From NCBI GenBank assembly GCA_947069175.1, contig CAMTDV010000013.1:12844501-12908500 (forward strand): 64,000 nucleotides of DNA, in the 5' to 3' direction. This document shows, one piece after another, positions 1 to 11,959 of this stretch. The notes beneath the pieces were generated by a model. It saw only the letters and a list, made by a program, of their open reading frames with translations, was not told the DNA's origin and searched no databases. How positions within the stretch are numbered: the stretch's first letter is position 1; each line of letters begins with the position of its first letter. Made by a program: the position numbers and the translations under genes. This DNA is from Scalesia atractyloides. Lineage: Eukaryota > Streptophyta > Magnoliopsida > Asterales > Asteraceae.

Positions 1-1688
1 AAACGTCTTTGTTTAAGTTTATGGGAAAATGCAAAAAAAGATTTAATTGTTTTTTTTAAGAATTTAAAAACTAGTGTAAACCTAACTAGTGATGTGTGGT
101 CGGCTCCACATGGTTTACCGGAATCGTACATATGTGTCACCGCTCATTGGGTTGATCCCGATACATGGCAAATGATGAAGCGTACGATTGCGTTTGACGA
201 GTTTCCTTCTCCTCATACGGGAGAAAATATTTATAAAATTATAAATGGCACAATAATTAAATATGGTTTAAAAGATAAAAATTTTTCAATATCCTTTGAT
301 AACGCTTCAAACAACACAACGACGATTGAAAAATTAAAGTTGAAGTACAAACCAATACTTGATGGTGTTTTTTTTCACACACGATGTGTTGCACATATTA
401 TTAACTTAGTAGTGCAAACCGGTTTAAAAGATCAATTTGTATCGGATTTTATTATAGCATTTAGAGATATGCTCCAAGATGTTTTCAAAAGTGGAAAAGA
501 AAGATATCAAGAATATAAAAAACTTTGTAAAGATGTCAACCAAAAAATTATTGGACCGAATTGGGATATACCGACTCGTTGGAATTCAACTTGTCATATG
601 TTTGAAATGGTTATAAAGCAAATTGGCACTTTAAAATCTTTTCATACAACTTTAAATGATGAGTACCTTGTCGTCCCCTTTCCCGACACGGCTTGGGAAA
701 ATATTAATAACCTAAGTACTTTTTTACAAGTTTTTAAAACTACAACGACTTTGATTTCCGGTGTTTATTATCCTACTAGTTCTAAAGTTGTGGACCAATT
801 GTATTTGATAACAACTAATTTTAAAAAGTTTGAAAATTCTAGTGACATGTTAAGGAATATGACGAGAACGGTAATTCTAAAATTTTTTTTAAAAAAATTT
901 TAGAATTACCACCCGTTTTTTTATGTGCCGCTGCTTTAAATCCAGCTTTAAACGTACCGGGTGTTGAAGCTTTAATTAATGAAATTTATGACAAGTTGGA
1001 TATGCATGAAGAGGATCCAACTTTAAAAGCAAAAAAAAATATTCAATGAGTGTATGGCCAAACTTTATGATCATTATTTAAAAAAATATGGTGAAAAAAA
1101 GCATACAAATTTGTTTGAGTCTCGGTCCACGGCCTCTAACGATGAAACAAGCGGGGATCCACTTATAACCATGTTGAATGTCGTTAGAGACGAGACCGCT
1201 AGACAACAAAGGGGTAGTGAACCAACAAGTGAACTTGGGAGATATAAAAAAATCAGTATTCGCCTACTATGACCACCGAGGAGTATAGGAAATTTGATGT
1301 TTTGGCATGGTGGAAATCGAAAGAATCCAAATACCCGATTCTAGCCACCATGGCTCGTGATATACTAACGGTCCAAGCTTCCACGGTAGCTTCGGAAAGT
1401 GTGTTTTCTCTTAGTGGCAGTGTTTTGTCAATCAGAAGAACAAGACTAACTCCGGAATCGCTAGAGATGGCAATATGCTTAAAGGACCATTTGGATGCCG
1501 TTGATCGTATTCAACATAAAACTAGTCTAGAAGATGAAGTTGAGTTAGAGCATAAAATTGTTGACGAAGAGGAGGACGAAGAAGTGGATACTAACGATTC
1601 GGACGACGATTGTGCCGAGGTACCCGAACCTAAGAGAAACTCGTCGGAAAGTGTTGCACCTGCCGCTAGTAAACGATCAAAGAAATAA
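1..1688 (+). pseudogene. hAT transposase, broken, 5' end outside window
   Basis: The reading frame is open from base 1, so the start lies upstream. Visible hAT features in order: SDVWS (about 88-102), which holds the first catalytic aspartate; SFDNASNN (about 289-312), with the second acidic region; CVAHIINL; WDIPTRWNST (about 560-590); and the C-terminal dimerisation region (1280-1500) with DVLAWW, ILATMARDIL, SVFSLSG and RTRL. An acidic tail follows. The frame closes at 901-903, inside a perfect palindrome (870-910). It is picked up in other frames at about 905, about 1054 and 1269. The break before 1269 lies at a run of seven A residues and is shared with the copy at 9.4-12 kb. No intact protein can be made from this copy, although its catalytic half is better preserved than in the other one. 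Confidence 0.88.
870..910. repeat. 41 bp palindrome inside transposase
   Basis: The left arm (870-889) starts GGTAATTCTAAAA. The right arm (891-910) is its exact complement, with one unpaired T between them. The corresponding stretch of the second hAT copy (minus strand near 10,750-10,790) has the same right arm but a different left arm, so the palindrome is specific to this copy. It introduces the stop codon at 901-903. Confidence 0.9.
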
Positions 1689-2269
1689 AATCTTACTAGA
1701 ACCGGTTCTGAGTAATTTTTTATTTTTTTGTAACCGGTTAATTTTTTTTATATATTGTAACCGATTAATTTGTTTTTTAATTTTAACCGATTATTGTTAC
1801 TATTTTTATTTATCAATGTAACTAATAATAAAAATCAAACATAACAAACACAATAGAAAGAAACATTACACAAACTTTATTAAAACACCAACGATAACAT
1901 TTATCAGGAACCGGTAAGTAGGAAGGGGTTTATATACAAAAAAAAAACGATTTTTTAATCAGGAACCGGTTCCACCGGTAAAATTTTATCAGGAACCGGT
2001 TCTGAACAGTAAAAGTCAGCTTTTTACTGTCAGGAACCGATTCTGAACACTATCAGGAACCGGTTCCGCACCATACCCGGTTCCACACCATACCCGGTTC
2101 CATAATACCCATACCCGGTTCTACACGGTTCCATATTCTTGGGTGTGAACCCGGGTAGGAACCGGACCCGGTTCCACACCATACCCGGTTCCAATGACAT
2201 CCAAGCAGAACCGGTTTCGGGTTGGAACCGGTTCCGGGTAATAATAAAACCTGATTATGCCCATCTCTA

Positions 2270-2677
2270 GACATGTCGATTCACAATTCATAAACATGTT
2301 TTGTCTTTAGTTCTAACACTGAAATTGTCTGCAAGTTATAAGTAAAAAAACATTGGGTTTAAATTTCTGACATGAAATAAGTCCATACAAACTCGATGTG
2401 AAAATAACTAAATATATATTTTTATTTTCTTATTCATTTAATAAATAAGCTAGAAAGGGTTAACGTGTACTAAACTAAAACAATGTTACCAGTTTTTATA
2501 GTTACATGAAAAAGAAAAGAGCATAATGCATACAGCTATGAACTCAACCTGTTAACCCGTCAAATCGAAGAATTGACTATTTTAACCTATTCATAATTTA
2601 TCAACCCTATTGGCTCTTTTGGATAAACTGGGTTATATTATACAGCTCAGGTTTTTCAATTTTAATAGGTTATCTTA
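2270..2677. other. AT-rich spacer, nothing recognised
   Basis: AT-rich DNA between the hAT right end and the Harbinger-like left end. No open frame, inverted repeat or tandem array was seen. Confidence 0.6.
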
Positions 2678-2885
2678 GGGTGGAAGGGGCATTCTTTAAA
2701 CGGGGAGTGGTAAATTTTTTTTAAACCAAATATCATGTCATGTTAACTCACCATTTCACTCCACATTTTGCACTCAATCACTATGGGTGCTCAAACACAT
2801 GGGGTGTTTATTTGTTTTTTTATATATTTTTTATTTTTAGAAACATATTTTTTTATATATGCATTAAAAATAAATAAAACATATA

Positions 2886-4323
2886 TTAAACAAAATAAAA
2901 CCATACAACCCAAAATTTAGAAAGGAAAAGGCCAATTATATTTTTTTTTGCGATATCTCGTTTCCGCCCTAGAATAAACGGCAACATCTCGGGTGAAGCA
3001 TGGTCGTGTTGCTTAGTAAACATCTCCAAATACCGATCGTACATAAGTTGTTTCACCGCCTCGCGTTGTTCTGCCACTAACGTTATGGTGTCTTCCTCAC
3101 GTTTCTTTTTTATATTCGACAACTCCAACGCCTGTGCTTGTTTTGCTTCTTTCATAAGGATGTATTGTGAGAGCTTCTCGGTCAAAGCCGTTTCCGCGCT
3201 ATCGGATGGTGTTGTTGCGGCTTTCTTATCTTTCTTTCGTGATCTTGTTGGTGAGGGGTCTACGTTTACGTCGGGTATATCGCTTGTGAACTCAGTTCCC
3301 GGTGTACCCGCATTATAGTTACCCGAATCCAACGACTTCCTTTTTAGGCCCGAACTATCACTTTCTTCACCCAACAATGGTATCGGGGCCCATTTGTCAT
3401 GTTTACTAACAACCTCCCACGCCTCAACATGTTAAAAACCACCCAGATATTTTGATTGGTAATCTTTTAAAACCCTATTCATGACATCGAGGTCACCACA
3501 CCCACTACCACGAATACGATCATACATATATAACAAATATAAAGTAAAATATTAAAAATAAAAACAATTTTATAGAAATATTTTAAAAATGTTAGTATTA
3601 AAATTACCGCTTGTTGCCAAAGGTCGTTGAAGTAGTTTATCTTAGTCAACATAGGGAGCCATTTTGAACATACTTGATGGTTGGTTCGTGTACTTCCGCC
3701 GACCGTAACATTGTAATGCTCGAGAACTTTTTTCCAAAAACTATCTGATTTTTGTTGGTTGCCTTTTTTCTTGTTTACCGAACAATGAACCCATGCCTTG
3801 GCTAAGGCCTCTTCTTGTTTTTTCATCCAACTTTGACGCTCCGCCTTGCCTCCTTTTTCTTTCGGCTCACTAGCTTCACCGCTATCTTCGGCTTCAACCA
3901 CATATTCTTCTTCATCGGTAATATTTTCTTGTGTTTCGGGGACAACCTCTACATCTTGGTCTTCATTGTCATCGTAGATCGGAAGTGTGCGCTCGGCATT
4001 CTCTGTTGGTGATTGAATTGGCGGGGTCCTAAATGCAAATGGATCGAATGAGTTTGCGCTTACATGGAGTATTCGTACATGCCAAGAGCGACCATCGTTA
4101 GACCATGTGGGTGTGAAAATATTTGTGGCGTAAAATTAGGTTAGGGTTGGGTGTTATAAAAAGTAGGTTGTGAGGCTTGGGGGTAAAAATATTGAGGTTG
4201 AGAGTATGGGGTTTGAATCGGTGCACTTGGACAGCTAGAACCGCCTCGTCTCGTTTGCGACACGCGTCCACTTGAGTTTGAACCCGAGCCTCGACTAGCG
4301 GAACCTTTTTTTCTTGGGATCAC
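2886..4323 (-). pseudogene. Harbinger ORF1-like Myb/SANT protein, broken
   Basis: Read on the minus strand. An N-terminal low-complexity region (4323-4141) is rich in Ser, Gly, Pro and Tyr. Next comes an acidic stretch and a Myb/SANT-like trihelix region (about 3870-3610) with WMKKQEEALAKAW, SVNKKKGNQQ and HQVCSKW. An intron starts at GTAATTTT (about 3607) and ends near 3500. The C-terminal part (3377-2886) is the Lys/Glu-rich, coiled-coil-like NAM-associated type. In plant Harbinger elements this protein binds DNA and helps the transposase. An in-frame TAA near 3433 (after YLGGF) interrupts the 3' exon; translation in the same frame continues well beyond it, which points to a nonsense mutation. 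Such copies are often mis-annotated as glutathione S-transferase T3-like. Confidence 0.75.
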
Positions 4324-4629
4324 CTTTGTTTTGTTTATCTATGGTGTGGTATGTAGTAATTTTAGTAAGAGTGGTGCGTGAGATGAGTGAAATATATGAG
4401 TTTTAAATAAAAAACAAATTTTTAACCCCATTTTCAAGTCCAACGGTCGAAAGTTTTCAACGGTCAAAAAAATCCAACGGCTACATGCTTTTTTGCTTGG
4501 TGACTATTCAACGAATTGGGGAGTCCCCGCTCTTGAGACTGATGGTGGCGGCACTCTTGCCGATCGTCAAAATGGGTTCCCGAAGGTCACCGAAGGTGCT
4601 CCTTCCACCCTTAGATCACATGGTGTGGT

Positions 4630-5170
4630 TAGGGGTGCTAAACGGGTCGTGTTCGCGGGTTGGCGGGTTCAACCCGACCCGAATCCGAAAATTTTACACA
4701 AACCCGAACCCGAAAATCGTATCATATATATGAACCCGGACACGACCCGAAGTTTTGTGGGTTGACCCGAACACGATCCGTTTAACCCGAATTTTTAATT
4801 TTTTTTTCTAAAACTAATATATTAAAATTAAAAATTACTTAAAAAACACAAATGTATATAATAATATCATATTTAAATTATAAAAACTATGTTAATTTCT
4901 CCTTTTAAGTTATAATCATGGCATAAAATACACGCCCCATTTAATTTATGAGATAAAATATATTGTAAAAAATATAATATAGTATAAATGTGTTAAACGG
5001 GTCAACCCGCCAACCCGACCAGGTTGACCCGAACCTGACCCGTAAACCTAAACGGGTTCGCGTGTTCAACCCGAAACTGACCTGAACCCGTTTAGACGAA
5101 ACCTAAACCTGCGAATTTCGTGTTAGGTTCGTGTCGGGTTTTCGGGTCATGTCAGAAATTCACACCCCTA
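4630..5170. mobile_element. hAT-type MITE nested in the Harbinger remnant
   Basis: Starts TAGGGGTG (4630-4637) and ends CACCCCTA (5163-5170). Perfect 8 bp target duplications GGTGTGGT lie at 4622-4629 and 5171-5178. The ends are rich in ACCCG/CGGGT motifs and the centre is AT-rich. It is 541 bp and has no coding capacity. The 8 bp duplication and TAGGG end assign it to hAT. Its ends resemble those of the element at 20,767-21,231. Confidence 0.92.
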
Positions 5171-5680
5171 GGTGTGGTAGCGTGGAGGCATCACCACACC
5201 GGCCCAAGCATGGCGTGGGGTTGGGGGCTTGGTCATCGATAATGTGGCAGCTCTTGATTGGTTGTTGTTTTGTAGGTGGATTTTGATTGATTGTTGTTTA
5301 TTTATTTATTTATTTTTTAAAAGACACCACTTTAAAGCTCTTCCACCCCATATTTTAATTAATATGCCCCTGCTGACGTAACGTTTCATGCCCACACACC
5401 ATGTAATCTTAAAATAATTGTTACCACAAGTTTAGAAAATAACTTTAGGGTTATTAATAACACGAAATACATATCAAACCACAACTAACCAACCAAAAAT
5501 AAAAAATGTAAACATAAAACTTTACAATACAAACCAATAAATATCACAATAAAAACCAAATTAGCAACCCAACAAATCTAATAACACACAACATCTTAGC
5601 AACCCTTCAAACACACTATTTGTTACTTAAATCCAAGTATCATGTTCATTTGTTTATTTCACCCGACAAATCCTCATTCT

Positions 5681-6868
5681 CTATTCTTTGTTCTTGAACG
5701 ATTCTCCGAGCTCAGAACCACTTTGCGTGAGCGTCTTTTCACAAAAACAACTCGTTTTCTCTTCAGCGTTTCTAGTTCCTTGCTCTTTCTTTAACTTTCC
5801 ATATATCCGAGTCACATCTTCCCACTCAATCGTAGTAGATAAGTCGTCATGACGAGTGAGATACCTTTTCAACTCGAGTTGAAGATTTCTCACGGGCTTA
5901 AAAAAATAATAAGAAAAATAACATTCATTAAACAAAAGTCCAAAATAAAATTAAAAATATGAAAAAAAAAAAGTAGGTTATCAGTTTCTAATTTTCAAAC
6001 CGGATAAAAATATTTAAAAAAAAACCTCTGCTTTGCATTCATTAGCAAGCCGAAAAAAAGCAGCAGCAACAAAATGCTTGCCAACGGACTCAGCCGATTT
6101 GATCTGACCCACCCAATACGACGCAGTTTCCAACCGATCAAACCGGCAATCGCTGCACTTTTCAGCACTAAGATACGGTGTCCCCGGAATTCTAACCGGT
6201 TTAACCGAAAAAGGCGGTCTCACCGGAGTTATAACCCCATCTGTTTCCTTAGCAGGCGATTTTTTCTTCACAAACCCCTCATTTTTTTCGGCTAAACAAA
6301 CTGTTTTCTTCTCGTTCCTCAACTTTGGTTTTTCGTTGCTCACGTTTGGAGGTACGATCTGATTTGACGGTTTTGGTTTTGGTTTCATCTTTTGGGGAAG
6401 TGTTGTTTCCGGAACACTAACCACATTATGGTTCCGTATTGTGCCGAAGGTTCTTCGGTTCCTGAAATCACACAAAGATATTTGTTTAGTTAGTGGTCAG
6501 TAAAACAAGTGATGGAACCTGAACTTTAGCTTCTTTATCGAGGTAATCATAAAGCATGTCATTTTTTTTCAAAATATATATATTCCACAAATTCACGTGA
6601 TCAAGGGTCAACAGTCTCTCTTGACTCCCTCTGGTTCCGCCTTGTATAAGATGGTTAGCTACACGAGTTGTTAGTAATTACATTTGAACCGGAACTTCTT
6701 TGGTTTTGTTTTTCGGTGGGTCCGCAATCGTTTTGTACTTCGATTTAACCGGCTGGGTTTTTTTTCCTGTGGAATGAAATTGAGAATTTTAAAGATGATA
6801 TATAAAATGGAATTGAAAGAATTGATCAAGGAGATGATACCAGGAAGAGTTGTAGGATGGGCATCCAT
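5681..6868 (-). CDS. plant-specific protein of unknown function
   Basis: Two exons are well supported on the minus strand. One runs from 6461 to 6026, with acceptor ATTTCAG before it and donor GAG|GTTTTT after it. The other runs from 5896 to 5681, with acceptor TTTTTAAG and stop TAG. Joined in frame they give a basic, Lys/Pro-rich N-terminal half and a compact C-terminal half containing RFDRLETASYWVGQIKSAES, GKHFVAAAFFRLANECKAE and PVRNLQLELKRYLTRHDD, which reads like a helical domain. The acceptor at 6462 implies an upstream exon. A candidate is 6868 to about 6690 (start MDAHPTTLPG, then a hydrophobic stretch and a Lys/Arg-rich end), but the donor is ambiguous: GTAATT would shift the frame, and GTTCAA would keep it. 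I do not recognise the family. Clean splice sites and the conserved-looking C-terminus favour a real gene. Confidence 0.55.
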
Positions 6869-8865
6869 TTTTTTTTCTCGAGAGAAGTGGCCGAATTTTG
6901 AATTTCTGGCCGAAAAGAAAATTTTGAAGATTTTGAAAATTGAAATGAGCGGCAACTGGTAAGAGGAGCGTAGGGTGGTTGATTAATGATTATATATACG
7001 CTCCATGTATGGCCCCCTTTTCCAATGTGTCGCATAATCTTTTATTATTCTTCTGCTTTAATCTGCAACGGTCTAAGTGGGATGTGGGCATTTTAAAAAT
7101 TTTTTTTCAAACCGGTTTGACTTTAAGTCTTTTGAAATTAACAATTTTTTATAAACCTAAATATTTCTTAAAGTTACACTTATCAGAAATTATTTAACTG
7201 AAATTTATTTAGATTCAGATTTTTTATTGATACAAAACTTAATTGTTAAGACCATTTACTGGTTTAATATTTACCTATTCAGAAACTACCAAACAACCTC
7301 TTAGAGTTTTAAACATTTTGCTGTTTGGGTTAACCGTTTTGTGGCTACATGGCTTGTGCATGCAGAAATTGACCCACAATTAAATAATGTTGATCTAGAT
7401 TTAAAATTGAATTTTTGTGTTTTATCATCGTTCACCAGTTGGATATTTTATAACATTTGCAAAGAGTATTGGCTATAAAGTTGTTTATCATGTTCGCCAT
7501 TACTAAGCACCCTGACAATTGGTCTCACGGCCAACACTAGAGAGGTAAAGAACTGTGTACAGGGCAAACAGTGGCGAAACTTGAGTTTTTCGACTAGGTG
7601 GTAAAAAACGTACATACTTAAAAAAATAATAAAATAGGGGGTTGAAAACGTATATGTCTAAAAAATTTTATACAAAACTACATACCGGACACTAATGAGC
7701 GAAAAGTTTGACGGTCAGGCACCCCCGACCCCCACTATGTTGCGCCCCTAAGGGCAAGGGGTGGTGCTCAGGTTTGATTTCTAAACTTTCGCAACTTATT
7801 CCACGTCCTTATAGCTAGAGCACGACATAGGGGGAAAATTGTTTGTGTTTATTGCATACACTAATGGTGAGCGGGGTGCATGGGTGGAGTGGAAGAAGTG
7901 AGTGGAGTTACCGAAAGTATGATCCGCCGCCAACACCCCAAGTCCATGCGGAGAACTCAAAAAGCGGTAACTTGTTACCGCATGCAGGAAGAGGAGAGAG
8001 GAGGCAATGGTGGGCCCACTATCAATCAATCACAATTTTTTCTTTTGTTTTTTATTATTAAAGGAAAGTTATTTGGGTGAACCACCCCTTATGATTAAGT
8101 GTGAAATACGAAATGCAGAGATGAGTTTACATGGCATGTATTGATTGGTTATGGTAGGAGTTTACCACTCATCTTAAATGTAATCACCCCTCTCACCCTA
8201 ACAAAATACAAAAGCAATTTAATCCAATAACTTGAGATCGAACAACTAGCATCTCAAAGGTTTGTTTATATTTGTATTAAACTTGTAAACATTGTAGACT
8301 TTAGATAATTAATTAATTTGTAAAGCGAAGCTAGGAATCTGGATTATGTGCTCTGTTGATGAGAGCCTCTGATTGGGCTCTTCGTCTGGGCTCCCAACAT
8401 TGTCATGCACCTAGAAAAACAACCATTTATCTAGGGGACGATAAGAGAAATCAACACCTCAAATCACTATTCCGGTCATGGGAACCACTGATGAAGCTTG
8501 TCACTGGCATTTAATGCCTAAGCAAGAGAGAGAAAGCGATTTTCGGTAATAATACGAGGAAAGGATAGCCCGCATTGAATGCAAAGATCCTCCCATATCT
8601 CAACAAGGAGCAGAAAAGTTGAGGAGGACAAAGATCTCCTCTGATCAACAGGAGACCGTTAGATCCCTGCAAAAGGTAAGCCATCCGATAAGCACAAGGC
8701 ATTTAACCCATAACTACAACACACACAAACCTAAGAAGCATTTACTGGAAAACATTATCTGTGAGCTCATTGAATACCCATAATCCACACCATTTATTCC
8801 GGCCCAATCACTGTGCCGAAATCTCGTTGTTTCTCTAGCAAGCTTTCTTACTCTCATGCCGGAGA
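6869..8865. other. intergenic region with repeat fragments
   Basis: The start is the presumed upstream region of the minus-strand gene ending at 6868. About 7560-7760 looks like a degraded repeat (run of CACCCCCGACCCCC). A 40 bp stretch at 8400-8439 recurs with two or three changes at 21,245-21,284. The short open frames here are overlapping and of low complexity; I support no gene. Confidence 0.5.
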
Positions 8866-8868
8866 TCG

Positions 8869-9286
8869 TAAACGAAGTCAAATTTATACGAGTAAATAAA
8901 AACACTAATTCTTAGCACCAAGTGACTTACGATGTAAGATCGTAGACGAAGTCATATATATATATATATTAATTAAATTAATTAAAATTAAAACACAACA
9001 TATTAGGAATAGTAAGTTCTTTGTCTTCTACATGTGTTTTTTTTTTCTTTTTTTGCATTGTAAACTTTATTATTTTTCATTTTGTAAAAGTTAAAGAAGT
9101 TTAGTTTTTTTATGTTTATTATCGGATTTGTTCGTCGTTCGGTTGCGTGTTTGGTGGTCACACATGGCCTCTTAAGTTTTTTTACCCACATCCACTTTCT
9201 AATACGTATCGGTATAAATTTGACTTCGTTTACGATCTTACATCGTAAGTCACTTGATGCTAAGAATTCGTGTTTTTATTTTACGT
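8869..9286. repeat. fold-back inverted repeat, MITE-like
   Basis: About 80 bp at 8869-8957 is repeated in inverted form at about 9212-9286. It includes AAGTGACTTACGATGTAAGA against its complement near 9236-9255, and GTAAACGAAGTCAAATTTAT against 9213-9232. The arms are imperfect and slightly rearranged. The 250 bp loop is AT-rich, with a TA run and T-tracts, and has no coding capacity. No target duplication was identified. Confidence 0.6.
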
Positions 9287-9440
9287 TTTTCCCGGTTTTG
9301 ATCGTTATTCGGTGCTGCTTAGCATGGTTTTATGTCCCTCGTCCTGAAAATTTAATAGCACGGATTTTATGCCCACCATCCCGCAACACGGGTGGCTTAA
9401 AACTTGTTAGTAAATAATCGTTAAAATATATATCCTCCAA

Positions 9441-11951
9441 TAGAGATGGGCATAATCGGGTTTTATTATTACCCGGAACCGGTTCCAACCCGGACCCGGT
9501 TCTGCTTGGATGTCATTGGAACCGGGTATGGTGTGGAACCGGGTCCAGTTCCTACCCGGGTTCACACCCAAGAATATGGAACCGTGTAGAACCGGGTACG
9601 GGTATTATGGAACCGGGTATGGTGTGGAACCAGGTATGGTGCGGAACCGGTTTCTGATAGTGTTGGGAACCGGTTCCTGACAGTTAAACCTGCCATTTAC
9701 TGTTCAGAACCGGTTCCTGACAGCCATTTACTGTTCAGAGCTGGTTCCTGACAGTCAAAACCTGCCTTTTACTGTTCAGAACCGGTTCCTGATAAAATGT
9801 TACCGTTGGAACCGGTTCCTGATAAATGTTACCGTTGGAAAAATAGTTACATTGATAAATAAAAATAGTAACAATAATCGGTTAAAATTAAAAAACAAAC
9901 TAATCGGTTACAATATATAAAAAAATTAACCGGTTACAAAAAAAAAATAAAAAATTACTCAGAACCGATTCCAGTAAGATTTTATTTCTTTGATCGTTTA
10001 CTAGCGGCATGTGCAACACTTTCCGATGAGTTTCTCTTAGGTGCGGGTACCTCGGTAAATGGTTAGTCTCCACTTCTTCGTCCTCCTCTTCGTCAACAAT
10101 TTTATGCTCTAACTCAACTTAATCTTCTAGACTAATTTTATGTTGAACACGATCAATGGCATCCAAATGGTCCTTTAAGCATATTGCCATCTCTAGCGAT
10201 TCCGGAGTTAGTCTTGTTCTTCTAATTGACAAAACCCTGCCACTAAGAGAAAACACACTTTCCGAAGCTACCGTGGAAGCTTGGACCGTTAGTATATCAC
10301 GAGCCATGGTGGCTAGAATCGGGTATTCGGATTCTTTCGATTTCCACCATGCCAAAACATCAAATTTCCTATACTCCTCGGTGGTCATAGTAAGCGAATA
10401 CTGATTTTTTTATATCTCCCAAGTTCAGTTGTTGGTTCACTACCCCTTTGTTGTCTAGCGGTCTCGTCTCTAACGACATTCAACATGGTTATAAGTGGAT
10501 CCCCGCTTGTTTCATCGTTAGAGGCCGTGGACCGAGACTCAAACAAATTTGTATGATTTTTTTCACCATATTTTTTAAAATAATGATCATAAAGTTTGGC
10601 CATACACTCATTGAATATTTTTTTGTTTTTGCTTTTAAAGTTGGATCCTCCTCATGCATATCCAACTTGTCATAAATTTCATCAATTAAAGCTTCAACAC
10701 CCGGTACGTTTAAAGCTGGATTTAAAGCAGCGGCACATAGAAAAACGGGTGGTAATTCTAAATTTTTTTTTAAAATTTTTGAATCATTGGTCTCGTCATA
10801 TTCCTTAACATGTCACTAGAATTTTCAAACTTTTTAAAATTAGTTGTTATCAAATACAAGTGGTCAACAACTTTAGAACTAGTAGGATAATAAACACCGG
10901 AAATCAAAGTCGTTGTAGTTTTAAAAACTTGTAAAAAAGTACTTAGGTTATTAATATTTTCCCAAGCCGTGTCGGGAAAGGGGACGACAAGGTACTCATC
11001 ACTTAAAGTTGTATGAAAAGATTTTAAAGTGCCCATATGCTTTATAGCCATTTCAAACATATGACAAGTTGAATTCCAACGAGTCGGTATATCCCAATTC
11101 GGTCCAATAATTTTTTGGACCGATCGGGGTCGTCGAAGTGTCCAAACGGCAACGCTTTTTGTATCACCAACTTCGCCATCCGATCGCGAGCTAATTTTTG
11201 CTCATAACGAAAAATTGTACCATCTTTGGATAGTGGAACTTTACCGGATGTCAATTCCTTTAAAGCTTTGCAATACTTATTAATATGCTTCGTTAACGTT
11301 GAGTTTGATTCCTTCGCTAATAACGATCCACAATGTTTACATTGAGCTTTTTGCGAGCCGTCACTCATTTCGACCAACTCCCAATTGCTCCAAACTTCCT
11401 TATTGCGATTATGAGACAATGTTCCAACCACATATGGAACCGATTGATCTTGAGGAACATTGTTAACGGATTGGGAATTTGCGTTTTTGGAACTCTTTGA
11501 GGCCATTTGTTGATTAGAATGTGAAAAAGAACAAGAAAGAAATGTAACAAGAAGAATAGATATGAGAAATTGTGTGCTAAACAATAGATTTCTAAACAAT
11601 ATATATAGAATCGGTTCCAACGGTCAGGAACCGGTTCCAACGGTAACATTTTAACGGCTATAACCGGTTCCAACGGTAACATTATAACGGGTATAACCGG
11701 TTCCAACGGTAACATTTTAACGGGTATAACCGGTTCCTTCTAGAACTAAATTTCCTGGTACTGGTAGGAACCGGGTACGGGTAGGAACCGGGTACGACCC
11801 GATTCAAATGGTAAAATTGTGGAACCGGGTTGGAACCAACATGTATTTTGAACCCGGAACCGGTTCTACCTAATGTCGGGTAGGAACTGGACCCGGTTCC
11901 AATTCGGTTCTACCGGTTCGGGTTCGGAACCGGTTTTTATGCCCATCTCTA
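9441..11951 (-). mobile_element. hAT transposon copy 2, complete ends, internally deleted
   Basis: Both ends are intact: TAGAGATGGGCATAA at 9441-9455 and its exact complement at 11937-11951. Perfect 8 bp target duplications TCCTCCAA lie at 9433-9440 and 11952-11959, so this is a definite insertion of 2511 bp. Subterminal regions on both sides carry many GGAACCGGTTCC motifs. It is the same family as the element at 1-2269 but in the opposite orientation. The internal gene has lost its catalytic middle, which makes this a Ds-like derivative that would need transposase from another copy. Confidence 0.95.
10119..11506 (-). pseudogene. hAT transposase, internally deleted
   Basis: Start chosen at ATG 11506-11504 (MASKSSKNAN), because the upstream in-frame ATG at 11620 adds only a hydrophobic leader overlapping the subterminal repeat. 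The N-terminal third encodes a BED zinc finger: W-S/N-W, then CKHC, then HINKYC. Near 11,120 the sequence jumps from the region after the finger straight to the WDIPTRWNST motif. The part holding the SDVWS and FDNASNN acidic motifs, present in copy 1, is missing. The middle region ends at stops near 10,770. Two further frames (10,603-10,385 and 10,388-10,119) hold the C-terminal part with the dimerisation motifs DVLAWW, SVFSLSG and RTRL. The last break coincides with the A7 run also found in copy 1. Confidence 0.88.
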
Positions 11952-11959
11952 TCCTCCAA

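Larger units (their letters stand above)
1..2269 (+). mobile_element. hAT transposon copy 1 (left end outside window)
   Basis: Right part of an hAT-superfamily DNA transposon. The right end is the 15 bp terminal inverted repeat TTATGCCCATCTCTA (2255-2269). The same motif bounds the inverted copy at 9441-11951, which fixes this end. The subterminal 400 bp (about 1880-2250) is packed with GGAACCGG/CCGGTTCC motifs, as expected for transposase-binding subterminal repeats. The left end and its target duplication are not in the window; the 8 bases after the right end are GACATGTC. It carries a transposase broken in several places, so it is not autonomous as seen. Confidence 0.9.
2678..5348 (-). mobile_element. 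PIF/Harbinger-like remnant with ORF1 only
   Basis: The ends resemble each other in inverted orientation. The left begins GGGTGGAAGGGGC followed by TTTAAA and GTGGT; the right, read on the other strand, begins GGGGTGGAAGAGC followed by TTTAAA and GTGGT. The internal gene is the ORF1 (Myb/SANT-like) protein typical of this superfamily. No ORF2 DDE transposase is present, so this is a non-autonomous deletion derivative. A 3 bp TTA precedes the left end, but I do not see it after the right end, so exact borders are uncertain. A 541 bp MITE is inserted at 4630-5170. Confidence 0.65.
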
